A stretch of DNA of 64,000 nucleotides from NCBI RefSeq assembly GCF_001190925.1, contig NZ_CP011072.1, forward strand, positions 2,604,001 through 2,668,000, read 5' to 3'. Position 1 is the stretch's first letter. Each line of letters begins with the position of its first letter. Source of the DNA: Azoarcus sp. CIB. GTDB taxonomy: Bacteria > Pseudomonadota > Gammaproteobacteria > Burkholderiales > Rhodocyclaceae. Positions 21,537-31,117 of the stretch are shown here, one piece after another. Below the pieces are notes generated by a model. The model saw only the letters and a list, made by a program, of their open reading frames with translations. It was not told where the DNA came from and ran no database searches. A program made the translations under genes and the position numbers.

Positions 21537-23660
21537 TCACGTCGGACGCCGGCCATACAGGTCGCGCCATTCGCGCAGCGCGCCGCGGACCTCGTCCTTG
21601 AGCAGTTCGTCATCCCAGGGCTTGCTGAGGAAGCGGTAGATCGCCCCGCGGTTGATCGCATCGGTCACCGCCGAAATTTCGGAATAACCCGACAGCACCA
21701 TGCGCACCGTCCTGGGATACAGGACCTTGACCCGCGACAGGAACTCCGTGCCACTCATTCCCGGCATGCGCTGGTCGGAAACGATCACCTGCACGGGATG
21801 TTTCGCCAGCATCGAGAGCCCCTCCTCCGCGCTGCCCGCGACGAGGATTTCGTACCCCTCGCGGCGCAGCGTGCGGCGCAACGCCGAGAGAATGCTCGAC
21901 TCGTCGTCGACGAGCAGTATGGTCTCCCGCGCGTCCTGCGCGAGGGGTGCCGAAAGGTCGAGCCGCGCACCCTCGCGCAGCATGCGCGCGATCTCGTCGG
22001 CGGGAACCGCTGGCGAAAAGCGGAACCCTTGCACCTCGTCGCAATCGCTGCGCCGCAGAAACTGCAGCTGCTCCTCGGTCTCGACCCCTTCGGCGATCAC
22101 CACCTTGCCGAGCTTCTGCGACATCGCGACGGTCGCCTGGACGATGGCGGCATTGGCCGGATTGGTGACGATGTCGCGGATGAAGGACTGGTCGATCTTG
22201 ACGACGTCGATCGGAAAACGCGACAGGTAGGCGAGCGACGAGTAGCCGGTACCGAAATCGTCGAGCGACAGGCGCACGCCGAGCTCCTTCAGCTGCGCCG
22301 TGACGCGGATCGCCGCCGTCATGTCCTGCATCATCGCGCCCTCGGTGATCTCGATCTCGAGACAACGGGGATCGGCGGCATATGCTGCCAGCGCATCGGC
22401 GACCGTATCGCGCAGCGCGCGCTGCCGGAACTGGCGTGCCGAAAAGTTGACCGCCATCCTGATCGGAGGCAGCCCCTCCTCGCGCCAGGCCTGCATCTGG
22501 CGACAGGCTTCGCGCAGCACCCAGGAGTCGATGGCGACGATGCTGCCGCACTCCTCCGCCAGGGGAATGAAAGCTCCTGGCAACAGCATGCCCTGCTGGG
22601 GGTGGTTCCAGCGGACCAGCGCCTCGACGCCGACGATGTGGCCGGAGTGCAGGCTCAGCTGCGGCTGGAAATGCAGCACCAGTTCGCCGCGTTCCACCAC
22701 GAGCTGAAGCTCCTCGCGTAGGCGGCGCCGCTCGCCGTTGCGCTCGGCCATGTCGGCATCGAAGCGGCACGACCGGTTGCCGCCATGTGCCTTGGCATCG
22801 TGCGTCGCACTGCGCGCGCAACCGAGCAGTTCGTCGGCGGAACCCGCATCGGCAGGGTAGAACGCCATTCCCACCGAGGCGGTGAGCTCCACCGGACCGC
22901 CGGCAATGGTGAACGGCCTGGCGACCGTCGCCAGCAGGCGGTCGGCAATGTCGCGGCTCTCCGGTTCGGAGCCCGGGGCCGCCTTCCCGAGCAACACGGC
23001 GAAATTGTCGCCGCTCAGGCGTGCGACCAGATCGACGTGTCGCAGCGCATCCCGCACGCGTGCGCCGACCTCGGCGAGCAGGCGATCGGACTGGTCTGCG
23101 CCGAAGCGGTTGTTGATCGCACCGAAGCCGTCGAGATCGAGGTTCAGCAGCACCACCTCCTGCCCGGCTCGCCGCGCCAGCTCGATCTCCGCCGACACCG
23201 CGCGCATGAACGCCGCGCGATTGGCAAGCCCGGTCAGCTGGTCGAAGGTAGACAGGTACTCGATGTGCTGCTCATAGCGCTGCCGCTCGTGGAGATCCTC
23301 GCTGATGGAGACGTAGTAGCGCACCGCCCCCGCGGCGTCGCGGATCGCCGAGATCGTCCGCGCCTCGAGGTACAGCTCGCCGTTCTTGCGCAGATTGACG
23401 AACTCGCCGTGCCAGATCTGGTCGGCGTCGAGCGCCTTGCTGAGGTCGCGATAGACTTCGGCGGGCGTCTGTCCGGACTTCAGGATGTCTGGCTTCCGGC
23501 CGATCAGCTCCTCGACCGTGTACCCCGAGATCTGCGCCGCAGCCGGATTGGCGAACAGGATGACCTCGTCCGGGTCGGTGACGATGATGCCGCGCCGCCA
23601 TTGTGTGACCAGGGAGCGGAACAGGTCCTCGTCGGGGTGGCGCGAAGTCGAGGCACTCAT
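21537..23660 (-). CDS. PAS-GGDEF-EAL-REC c-di-GMP phosphodiesterase
   Basis: Predicted 707 residues, soluble. PAS (about 15-130), GGDEF (about 140-300), EAL (about 310-560) and a C-terminal receiver ([18 protein letters not shown]). The GGDEF signature is SGDNF, hence probably inactive or a GTP sensor; EAL keeps GVEALVRW and DDFGTGYSS. It is the last gene of the operon that begins at 30720, with its ATG overlapping the stop of the preceding kinase gene. The receiver closely resembles those of the REC-GspE, HD-GYP and other EAL-REC proteins here, so a shared kinase is possible. Confidence 0.88.
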   Translation of the reverse strand: MSASTSRHPDEDLFRSLVTQWRRGIIVTDPDEVILFANPAAAQISGYTVEELIGRKPDILKSGQTPAEVYRDLSKALDADQIWHGEFVNLRKNGELYLEARTISAIRDAAGAVRYYVSISEDLHERQRYEQHIEYLSTFDQLTGLANRAAFMRAVSAEIELARRAGQEVVLLNLDLDGFGAINNRFGADQSDRLLAEVGARVRDALRHVDLVARLSGDNFAVLLGKAAPGSEPESRDIADRLLATVARPFTIAGGPVELTASVGMAFYPADAGSADELLGCARSATHDAKAHGGNRSCRFDADMAERNGERRRLREELQLVVERGELVLHFQPQLSLHSGHIVGVEALVRWNHPQQGMLLPGAFIPLAEECGSIVAIDSWVLREACRQMQAWREEGLPPIRMAVNFSARQFRQRALRDTVADALAAYAADPRCLEIEITEGAMMQDMTAAIRVTAQLKELGVRLSLDDFGTGYSSLAYLSRFPIDVVKIDQSFIRDIVTNPANAAIVQATVAMSQKLGKVVIAEGVETEEQLQFLRRSDCDEVQGFRFSPAVPADEIARMLREGARLDLSAPLAQDARETILLVDDESSILSALRRTLRREGYEILVAGSAEEGLSMLAKHPVQVIVSDQRMPGMSGTEFLSRVKVLYPRTVRMVLSGYSEISAVTDAINRGAIYRFLSKPWDDELLKDEVRGALREWRDLYGRRPT

Positions 23661-24646
23661 GTTCCGGCAGGCTGCTGTTCCGCGTCATTCGCGTGCAGCG
23701 GCAGCACGATGCGAAAACGCGTGCCCTCGCCCGGCTGGCTGAACACTTCGAGCACACCCTTGTGCCGCTTCACGATGTCGGACGAGATCGACAGTCCGAG
23801 ACCGGTCCCCTTGCCCGCCGGCTTGGTCGTGAAGAAGGGTTCGAAGATACGCGCCTGCACTTCGGACGACATGCCCTTGCCGGTGTCGATGATTTCGATC
23901 CACACCTGCTCTTCGCTGGCGCCGCTGCGCAGCGTGATCGTTCCCGACGTATCGATCGCCTGCGCGGCATTGACCAGCAGATTCATGAAGACTTGGTTGA
24001 TCTGTGCCGGAATACAGCGCACCTTGGGCAGTTCGCCGAACTCGCGCACGATCTGCGCCTTGTACTTGATCTCGTTCCACACCACGTTGAGGGTGCTCTC
24101 GAGACCGCGGTTGAGGTCGGTCTCCTGCCATTCGCCCGCATCGGAACGCGAGAAATCCTTGAGGTCGTTGACGATGTGCTTGACGCGCGTCAGTCCGTCG
24201 GCCGACTCCCGCAGCAGGTCGGGAATGTCCTCGCGCAGGTAGTCGACCTCGGCCGCGCCGCGCGCTTGCGCGATCGCGGCGCGCGCCGGATGCTCGGGCG
24301 GCAGCACCTGCTCGAGCTGCTCGTATGCGGCGAGCAGGGCGAACAGGCGGTCCACGTAGGACGCGAGCGAGCCGAGGTTCGAGCCCACGAAGCCGACCGG
24401 ATTGTTGATCTCGTGCGCGACGCCGGCGGCGAGCTGGCCGATGGCGGCCATCTTCTCGGATTGCAGCAGCTGGCTCTGAGTCCGTTCCACGCGCGCAACC
24501 AGCTCGGCCATCAGCTGGCGTTCGCGCTCCAGTTCGCGCGTCAATTCCTCAATCCGCGCCTCGAATCCGCCGATCAGACGCCCGAGGCGCTCGTCGACTT
24601 CCGTGTTGCCCGTCATCAGGGCCTGCATCTCAAACGCCTCTGCCAT
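23657..24646 (-). CDS. Soluble histidine kinase
   Basis: Predicted 329 residues. A short coiled-coil N terminus leads directly to HisKA ([16 protein letters not shown]) and HATPase ([26 protein letters not shown]). It lacks a sensor domain, so its signal probably arrives through protein contact. Start chosen at 24646 because AGGAG lies at a good distance upstream; an ATG at 24682 that overlaps the REC-GspE stop (ATGA) is an alternative and would add 12 residues. Its stop overlaps the start of the PAS-GGDEF-EAL-REC gene. Lying between REC-GspE and the phosphodiesterase, it may phosphorylate both. Confidence 0.82.
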   Translation of the reverse strand: MAEAFEMQALMTGNTEVDERLGRLIGGFEARIEELTRELERERQLMAELVARVERTQSQLLQSEKMAAIGQLAAGVAHEINNPVGFVGSNLGSLASYVDRLFALLAAYEQLEQVLPPEHPARAAIAQARGAAEVDYLREDIPDLLRESADGLTRVKHIVNDLKDFSRSDAGEWQETDLNRGLESTLNVVWNEIKYKAQIVREFGELPKVRCIPAQINQVFMNLLVNAAQAIDTSGTITLRSGASEEQVWIEIIDTGKGMSSEVQARIFEPFFTTKPAGKGTGLGLSISSDIVKRHKGVLEVFSQPGEGTRFRIVLPLHANDAEQQPAGT

Positions 24647-24678
24647 CCCGGAGGCTCCTGTCGCTGAAGTTGTACGAA

Positions 24679-26919
24679 TCATTCCGGTTCCGGACCGAGA
24701 ACGCGCAGGGTCTCCTCGAGCGAGGTCTCGCCGAGCGCAATTTTCTTCCGCGCATCGTCCCACAGCGACTCGTGCCCGTTTGCGCGCACGTGGGCCGTAA
24801 TCTCGCGGATGCTGGCACTGCGGGTGATCAGGTCGCGCATATTCTCGTCCGGCAACAGGATCTCGTACAGCCCGAGCCGCCCGTGATAGCCGCTGCCACC
24901 ACACTGGACGCAGCCCTCGCCCACGAACGCCGTCTGCAGCGAGTCGAAACGCGGTCCGAGGCGCGCAGCGAGCGTCCGGTCGACCTCGACCTGGCGCCGG
25001 CACTGGCGACAGATTCGGCGCACCAGACGCTGAGCGATCACGCCTTCGAGGGCGCTGGCGACGATGAAGGGCTTGAGGCCGAGATCGAGCAGCCGTGCGA
25101 TCGTTGCAAGCGCGGAGTTCGTATGCAGAGTCGATAGTACCTGATGCCCTGTCAATGCGGTATGGAACGCAACCTCGGCCGTTTCGTAATCCCGGATTTC
25201 GCCGATCAGCACGACATCGGGATCCTGGCGCAGGATGGAACGCAACACGACCGGGAAGGTGAGGCCGATCTTCTCGCGCACCAGCACCTGTCCGGCGTTA
25301 TCGAGGTAGTACTCGACCGGGTCCTCGATAGTGATGTAATTCTTGGTCGGCGATGCGTTCGCCTGCAGCAGCGAATACAGCGTCGTGGTCTTGCCGCTGC
25401 CGGTGGGGCCGGTCGCCAGCAGCAGCCCCTGCGGCTTGTCGACCATCACCCGTACCTTGGCCAGGCCGGCCTCGCCGAAACCGAGGCCGGCGAGGCTCAG
25501 GACCTGGGAGTTGCGGTCGAGGATGCGCATCACGACCTTCTCGCCGTTGATCGTCGGCAGCGTCGAGATGCGCAGGTCGACGATGCGCAGCGGCGACTTG
25601 ACGGTGATGCGCCCGTCCTGGGGGCGGCGGCGCTCGGAGATGTCGAGTTCGGCCATGATCTTCAGCCGCGACACGAGCGGGCTGTGCAGCGCGTGCGGAA
25701 TCTGGATCTTGTCCTGCAGCACGCCGTCGATGCGCAAGCGCACGACGACGTTCTTGGTCTTGGGCTGGATGTGGATGTCGGAGGCGCCCAGACGGATCGC
25801 CTCGAGCAGGATCGCATTGACGAGCCGGATCGCGGGCGGCTCGTTGGTCGAGGCAAGCAACTCGTCGAGCGGCACGGCCTCGTCGTCGTCGATGACGATC
25901 TCGATGCCCTCGTAGGGATCGACGATGCCGACCATGGTCTCGAGGTCGCGGACGTCGACGCCGTCGTCGTCGCCGTAGACCTCGGCGATCTTCGCCTGGA
26001 TCGCCGCCAAGTCCGCCATCACGACTTTCAGGTCGAGGCCGGCGGTGAAGCGGATGTCGTCGATCAGGCCGGCGTCCATCGGATCGGCCACCGCCAGCAT
26101 CAGGCGCCGCCCCTCGAGCTTGAGCGGCATGATCAACTGCTTGCGGCAGAAGCTGCGCGGAATCAGCTCCGCGACGGCCCGATCGACACGGAATTCGCCG
26201 AGCGACACCTCTTCGACCAGCAGTTCCTCGCGCAGGATCTTGCGCAGCGTCTTCTCCGCCACCCAGCCGCGGTCGAGCAGCAGGCGGATCAGCGGTTCCT
26301 TCTGGATACCCTGCTGGCGGGTGAGCTCCTGCCACTGCGCGCTGGTGATCAGCCCCTTCTTGTGCAGCATCGTGCCGAGCTGGCTACGGTTGGACACCGC
26401 CATGCGCGACAGCGCCGAGATCTCCTTGGTCTTCTTCGCGTTCTCGAGGCTCAGCGCGCGGTTCTTCTGCACCAAGTCGAATTGCTCGAGCGCGAGCGAT
26501 ACGGTGACGCGCAGGTCGTCGTCGTTCCACGGCTTGAGGATGAACTTGTACACCGCGCCATCGTTGATCGCGCCCATCACCGCGCCGGTGTCGGCATGAC
26601 CGGTGAGCATGATGCGGATGGTCTCCGGGTACAGGCTCTTGACCTGCTTGAGCAGGTCGGCGCCGTTCATGCCCGGCATCATGTAGTCGCTGATGATGAC
26701 CTGCACCGGCGCCTCCTTGAGCCGCGCTAGCGCCTCGGCACCGCTGCCGGCAGTCAGGATCTCGTACGCCTCGGCGCGGAAGATGCGGGTCAGTGCCTTC
26801 AGGATCGAAGGTTCGTCGTCGACGAACAGGATGCGGTAGCGCGGCCGCTCCGCGGCGGCCGTCCCAGCCGGCGCGGCGGCGTCTTTCTGACCGGTGAAGA
26901 AGGCGGCGTAATTGCTCAT
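24679..26919 (-). CDS. Receiver-fused GspE/PilB-type secretion or pilus ATPase
   Basis: Predicted 746 residues. An N-terminal receiver (about 28-145, acceptor Asp 78 in IISDYMMPGMNG, KPWNDDDL) and a helical linker precede a GspE_N/MshEN-like region (about 185-300) with the repeat-like segments QLGTMLHKKGLI and LIRLLLDRGWVA. The hexameric type II secretion/type IV pilus ATPase core has Walker A GPTGSGKTT, the Asp box, VVLIGEIRD, a His box (LTGHQVLSTLHTN) and a tetracysteine zinc motif (CRQC and CVQC). Such ATPases power pilus extension or pseudopilus assembly at the inner membrane. A fused receiver is unusual and implies phospho-control; MshEN domains of relatives bind c-di-GMP. No pilin or secretin gene is nearby, so it must act on machinery encoded elsewhere. 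Start at 26919 (MSNYAAFFTG). Confidence 0.88.
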   Translation of the reverse strand: MSNYAAFFTGQKDAAAPAGTAAAERPRYRILFVDDEPSILKALTRIFRAEAYEILTAGSGAEALARLKEAPVQVIISDYMMPGMNGADLLKQVKSLYPETIRIMLTGHADTGAVMGAINDGAVYKFILKPWNDDDLRVTVSLALEQFDLVQKNRALSLENAKKTKEISALSRMAVSNRSQLGTMLHKKGLITSAQWQELTRQQGIQKEPLIRLLLDRGWVAEKTLRKILREELLVEEVSLGEFRVDRAVAELIPRSFCRKQLIMPLKLEGRRLMLAVADPMDAGLIDDIRFTAGLDLKVVMADLAAIQAKIAEVYGDDDGVDVRDLETMVGIVDPYEGIEIVIDDDEAVPLDELLASTNEPPAIRLVNAILLEAIRLGASDIHIQPKTKNVVVRLRIDGVLQDKIQIPHALHSPLVSRLKIMAELDISERRRPQDGRITVKSPLRIVDLRISTLPTINGEKVVMRILDRNSQVLSLAGLGFGEAGLAKVRVMVDKPQGLLLATGPTGSGKTTTLYSLLQANASPTKNYITIEDPVEYYLDNAGQVLVREKIGLTFPVVLRSILRQDPDVVLIGEIRDYETAEVAFHTALTGHQVLSTLHTNSALATIARLLDLGLKPFIVASALEGVIAQRLVRRICRQCRRQVEVDRTLAARLGPRFDSLQTAFVGEGCVQCGGSGYHGRLGLYEILLPDENMRDLITRSASIREITAHVRANGHESLWDDARKKIALGETSLEETLRVLGPEPE

Positions 26920-26926
26920 TGAGGTC

Positions 26927-28114
26927 CTAGAGCGGCAGCTCCACCGTGACCCGCGCCCCGCCTTCCGGGCGCGTCGCGGCGGTGATCGTTCCGCCATGCG
27001 TGAGCACGATGTCGCGCGCGACGGTCAGCCCCAGCCCGGTGCCGCCACCGACGCCGCGCGTCGTGTAGAAGGGGTCGAAGATGTAGGGCAGCACCTCGTC
27101 GGGAATGCCCGGCCCGGTGTCGTCGATCTGCACGACTACGTGCGAGCCGGTCGCCAGGGAGCGCAGCGTCACGGTGCCGCTCTCTCCCACCGCCTGCAAC
27201 GCGTTCTGCAGAATGTTGAGAAACGCCTGGTTGAGGTGCCCGGACAGGCACATCAGCGGCGGCAGCGGCGACAGCTCGCTCGTGAGCGTCACCCCCGACG
27301 GCTTCTGCCCAGCGATCACCGCGAACAGCGACTCCAGCTGGCCGTTGATGTCGGCGAGCTGCACGTCGGGCTGATCAACGCTCGAGAACCCCTTCAGGTC
27401 CTTGACGATGCGCGCGATGCGCGCAACGCCCTGCTGCGAGTCGGCGAGCAGCTCGGCGAAATCCTCCAGCACGAAGTCGAGGTCCGCGGCCTTCCATTTC
27501 TCCGCGGGTACCATGTCGTGCAGCTCGGCGAACTGGGCGACGTAGCGTTCCGCCGTCGACAGGTTGCTGTTGACGAAGCCGAGCGGATTGTTGATCTCGT
27601 GCGCGACACCCGCCGCGAGCTGGCCGATGGATGCCAGGCGTTCGGCCTGGTAGAGCTGGCGCTGACGCTCGTCGATGATCTTGACCTGCTCCTTGACCTT
27701 CGCATCGAGGATCTCCGCGAGTTCGCGGTATTTCGCCTCCGACGCCCTCAACGCCTCGTTCTGCTGCTGCAGTTTGGCGTAGTCGGCACGCACCGCCTCG
27801 AGGTGCAGGTCGGACACCATGCGAAAGCGCGCTCGCGACAGGAGCCCCCAGCGCACGACGCGTGCGGCCCCCTTCAGCGCGACCGCGTCGCAGGCGCAGG
27901 CGAGGAAGCCGACCGGCTCGAGCTCGAGCGTCAGCGGCGCCTGCACGCTCCCCACGGTCGGGGCGTTGCCGACGAAAACGGTTCCCGCGGCGTCCAGCAC
28001 CGCAACGGGCTGACCGAGCACCGCAGCGAGCTGGGTGCAGATCTCGTCGGCATCGCGCGGCGTGATCAGCTCGCCGAGCACGAACTCGCGATCGAATCCC
28101 GGCTCCACGCTCAT
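26927..28114 (-). CDS. Histidine kinase with small N-terminal sensor
   Basis: Predicted 395 residues, soluble. The N terminus (about 1-120) looks like a small ligand or redox sensor with a Cys pair (FLACACDA) that I cannot assign to a family. A coiled coil and HisKA ([16 protein letters not shown]) and HATPase (ILQNALQAV, DTGPGIP, GTGLGLTV) follow. The ATG at 28114 overlaps the stop of the small-GTPase gene (ATGA), and the gene ends 7 bases before REC-GspE starts. This order suggests that the kinase works with the GTPase and the receiver-ATPase. Confidence 0.83.
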   Translation of the reverse strand: MSVEPGFDREFVLGELITPRDADEICTQLAAVLGQPVAVLDAAGTVFVGNAPTVGSVQAPLTLELEPVGFLACACDAVALKGAARVVRWGLLSRARFRMVSDLHLEAVRADYAKLQQQNEALRASEAKYRELAEILDAKVKEQVKIIDERQRQLYQAERLASIGQLAAGVAHEINNPLGFVNSNLSTAERYVAQFAELHDMVPAEKWKAADLDFVLEDFAELLADSQQGVARIARIVKDLKGFSSVDQPDVQLADINGQLESLFAVIAGQKPSGVTLTSELSPLPPLMCLSGHLNQAFLNILQNALQAVGESGTVTLRSLATGSHVVVQIDDTGPGIPDEVLPYIFDPFYTTRGVGGGTGLGLTVARDIVLTHGGTITAATRPEGGARVTVELPL

Positions 28115-28764
28115 GCTGCGCCTCCCAGGGCGGCAGCGACGAAGGTTTCCTCGGTCAGGCCGTGGGTGCTGTCGAGTTCGAGCTCCTGCGCGTAGCCCTG
28201 CCACACGCCGCGCAACAGGGTCGCGAAGGTCTGCAGTACGCCGTCGCCGCGAAGCGCCGTGGCGAACACGAGCGGCCACGGCGCCCCCGCATAACGCTCG
28301 CGCACCTCGTCCTCGCTCAGGATCGCCGGCAGGTCGCGCTTGTTGAACTGCACCACCAGCGGCAGGCGATCGATATCGAGTCCCACGCGACCGAGGTTCT
28401 CGACCAGATTCTGAAAGGATTCGCCATTATTGATCGACTCGGTACGCTGCGAGTCGGCGACGAACACGACGCCGTCGGCGCGCGACAGCACCGCCTTGCG
28501 CGTGCCGTCGTGCGCCACCTGACCCGGCACAGTGAACAGCCGGAAGCGGATCGTCAGACCCGACGGCGCGCGAAAGCCGAGCGGCAGGAGGTCGAAGAAC
28601 AGCGTGCGATCATGCTGCGTCTCGAGCGTCATCAGCTCGCCTTTCATCTCGGCGCCGACCAGATCGTGCAGCTGCATCAGGTTGGTGGTCTTACCGCCCT
28701 GGGCCGGACCGTAATACACGAGCTTGAAGGTGAGGCGCCCGGCTTCGCGGTCGAGTTCTGGCAT
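28111..28764 (-). CDS. MglA/Arf-like small GTPase
   Basis: Predicted 217 residues. Ras-like G domain with P-loop GPAQGGKTTN (about 19-28), a G3-like segment in FTVPGQVAHD and G4 FNKRD. Bacterial GTPases of this type include MglA of Myxococcus, which sets cell polarity and the position of type IV pilus machinery. The C-terminal extension (after about 190) is family-variable. No MglB-like GAP gene is adjacent. Its ATG shares one base with the stop of the response-regulator gene (TGATG), and the kinase and REC-GspE genes follow, so a role in localising or gating the ATPase is the natural inference. Confidence 0.85.
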   Translation of the reverse strand: MPELDREAGRLTFKLVYYGPAQGGKTTNLMQLHDLVGAEMKGELMTLETQHDRTLFFDLLPLGFRAPSGLTIRFRLFTVPGQVAHDGTRKAVLSRADGVVFVADSQRTESINNGESFQNLVENLGRVGLDIDRLPLVVQFNKRDLPAILSEDEVRERYAGAPWPLVFATALRGDGVLQTFATLLRGVWQGYAQELELDSTHGLTEETFVAAALGGAA

Positions 28765-29345
28765 CAGGAAAACCCCTTGCCCGGGTCGTCGAGCAGGGAT
28801 TCGTCGAGTAGCACCGAGCCATCTTCGCCCCAGATGACGTGCGTGATGCCCGGCTCTTCGGACTCAAGGCGCCGGCGCTCGAGTTCGGCCGCGGACAGCG
28901 TCCCCATCGCAACGCGCGCCTGATCGGCAAGGCGCTGGTTCTCGAGGGTCAAGTCGCGCAGTGCCAGCGCCTGCCCGATCGCTGAGACCAGTTCGTAGTC
29001 GTTCCACGGCTTGGACATGAAACGGCTGATGCCGGCCTCGTTGATCGCACCGATCAGGCCGTTGAGATCGGCATAGCCGGACAGGATGATCCGCGCGGCG
29101 TCAGGCTGGATCTCGCGAAAGGCCTTCAGGAAGCTGACACCGTCCATGCCCGGCATGCGGTAATCGGAGAGCACGAGGTCGTAGGCCGTGTGGCGCGCCT
29201 TCTCGAGCGCCTCGGTGGCAATACTGAAGGTGTCCACGCTCAGCGAGCATACGCGCTCGCCGACCACGCATGGCGTCAGGGAAAGCACTCGCCGCAAGGA
29301 CTTCAGGATTGATTCCTCGTCATCGACGATCAGGATTCGGCTCAT
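28764..29345 (-). CDS. Single-receiver response regulator
   Basis: Predicted 193 residues: a receiver (about 3-135, acceptor in VLSDYRMPGMDG, KPWNDYEL) with a short insertion near residues 27-40, then a helical tail of about 55 residues without a DNA-binding motif. It probably acts by protein contact, perhaps on the GTPase encoded immediately downstream, with which it overlaps by one base. Its LSGYADLNGLI to INEAG stretch marks it as a relative of RpfG-type receivers. Confidence 0.82.
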   Translation of the reverse strand: MSRILIVDDEESILKSLRRVLSLTPCVVGERVCSLSVDTFSIATEALEKARHTAYDLVLSDYRMPGMDGVSFLKAFREIQPDAARIILSGYADLNGLIGAINEAGISRFMSKPWNDYELVSAIGQALALRDLTLENQRLADQARVAMGTLSAAELERRRLESEEPGITHVIWGEDGSVLLDESLLDDPGKGFS

Positions 29346-29412
29346 TGGTCATCCTCGCTATGATTGCGCTGAAGCACAGACTGGCCGTGCGACAACGCGT
29401 TCTTCATCTGCT

Positions 29413-30720
29413 TCATTTATCGCCCCGCACATGCAGCATCAGGGCAATGCCCTCGCGGCGCGCGTAATTCTGGATCTGACGCACGAGCGACTCGTCGAGG
29501 ACGTAATCGGCGGCGAGCAGCAGCGCGCCGTCGCGCCCGACCAGATCACGCGCGAGCACCATGCCGGACTGCAGATCCGCCGCCGCCACAGCGACATCGC
29601 GCGACGGCGGCTCCTGCGCGATGCCGCCGAGCAGTTCGACAAAGGCATCGACGACCTGCGGGTCGTAGCGCTTGCCGCGGGAACGGACCAGCATCGCCAG
29701 CGCCTCGTCCCGGTTCAGTAGCTTGTCCGCCAGCGTGCCGATCTGCAAGCCGTCGTAGTCGTTGACGACGCTGAGGATGCGCGCTCCGAGCGGAATCGCA
29801 AGCCCCTGCATGCCGTCGGGAAAACCCTGGCCGTCGAAGCGCTCGTGGTGCGCGCGGATGAGGTGTGCAGCACCTTTCAGTTCCTCGAGCGGCATCAGCG
29901 CCGATTCACCGGCCAGCGCGTGCTTGCGGTACAACCCCATCTCCTCGCCGTTCATCCTGACGACCGGTTTCGCGAGCATCGCATCCGAGAAACCGATTTT
30001 ACCGATGTCATGCAGCAGGCCGGCAAGGAAGATGTCCTGCTGACTCTTGGCATCCACGCCGAGGTGCGCGGCGAGCTTGCGCGCCTGGTCCGCGACCCGT
30101 CTCGCGTGACCCGCCACGCCGCCGCTGCGCAGTTCCATCAGGCCCGAGAAGGTCTTGATCGAGACCAGGAAGTTCTGCTTCTGCCGCTCGTTCGCCACCT
30201 TGAGCGAGGCGTTGGCCTGCTCGAGTTCGCGCGTCCGCTCCTGCACCTTCTGCTCGAGCCCGGAATTCAGCTCCTTCAACTCGGCGTTCTGCGCCTGCGT
30301 GAGGGCCTGCAGCCGCTCGTTTTCGCTTTGCAGGCGGCGCCGCTCCAGCGCATCGCGCAGGATCAGCATGAGGTCGTTGTCATCCCACGGCTTGGAGATG
30401 TAGCGGTAGATCTGGCCACGGTTGATCGCGTCGATCGTTGAGCCGATGTCGGCATAGCCGGTCAGCAACAGCCGGATGATCCCGGGCCAGCGGTTTCGTA
30501 CGTGTTCGAGAAACTGCGCGCCGTCCATCTCCGGCATGCGCATGTCCGAGATGACGACGTCGACGTGCTCCCGTTCCAGCACTTCGAGACCTGCCTTTCC
30601 GCTTTCGGCAAGATGGATCGTATAGCCCGAAGGCCGCAGCAGACGACGCAGCGACGACAAAATGCTCGCCTCGTCATCCACCAGCAAAATGCTCGGCGCC
30701 GTACCCGACATGTCGGTCAT
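29413..30720 (-). CDS. RpfG-type REC-HD-GYP response regulator
   Basis: Predicted 435 residues. Receiver (about 10-125, acceptor in VISDMRMPEMDG, KPWDDNDL), a long coiled coil (about 130-200), then HD-GYP (about 205-375) with LLHDIGKIGF and HHERFDGQGFP. The GYP motif is GFP here, a conservative change, and the HD metal ligands are present, so c-di-GMP hydrolysis is likely. A short C-terminal extension (about 375-435) follows. It is the first gene of the operon ending at 21537, separated from the next gene by 67 bases. Confidence 0.87.
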   Translation of the reverse strand: MTDMSGTAPSILLVDDEASILSSLRRLLRPSGYTIHLAESGKAGLEVLEREHVDVVISDMRMPEMDGAQFLEHVRNRWPGIIRLLLTGYADIGSTIDAINRGQIYRYISKPWDDNDLMLILRDALERRRLQSENERLQALTQAQNAELKELNSGLEQKVQERTRELEQANASLKVANERQKQNFLVSIKTFSGLMELRSGGVAGHARRVADQARKLAAHLGVDAKSQQDIFLAGLLHDIGKIGFSDAMLAKPVVRMNGEEMGLYRKHALAGESALMPLEELKGAAHLIRAHHERFDGQGFPDGMQGLAIPLGARILSVVNDYDGLQIGTLADKLLNRDEALAMLVRSRGKRYDPQVVDAFVELLGGIAQEPPSRDVAVAAADLQSGMVLARDLVGRDGALLLAADYVLDESLVRQIQNYARREGIALMLHVRGDK

Positions 30721-30783
30721 TCCGTTTGATCTCGCTATTCTGCCGCGGTATGCCGTCGGCAGAGGGGTTGCTGTCGCGCGCTG

Positions 30784-30789
30784 ATTATA
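30784..30789 (-). promoter_or_regulatory. Perfect -10 element upstream of the REC-HD-GYP operon
   Basis: TATAAT on the minus strand (30789-30784) predicts a transcript start near 30776 and a leader of about 55 bases. No good -35 is seen at 16-18 bases, so an activator may be needed. Beyond it, 30800-31117 holds no recognisable gene. Confidence 0.45.
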
Positions 30790-31117
30790 TCCTGCCGCAA
30801 TTCAACGAAATTGTGCCAATCGATAGACGCGAGGGCGGTCGTATGACCAACTGCGTCAGACGGTCACGTTGGTTGAACAGCCGACCATCGAGGCAAGTTT
30901 CGTCGGAATTCCTTCGCGCGTGAGGGACCTGCCCGATCCGCGGCGCGGCTCGTGCTCATGGAAGGCAAGCGGGTGAAGGCTGCGCATTGACGAGCTAGTC
31001 GGTCAGCAAGGCCGTGCGCCGCTTCCGGGAGACGCACGCCCTACTCTACGCGACTCATCAACCGCAGGTTGAGGAATCCGAACGCGAAGCTTGAACAGCC
31101 GCAGGGGCAGCATGTTG

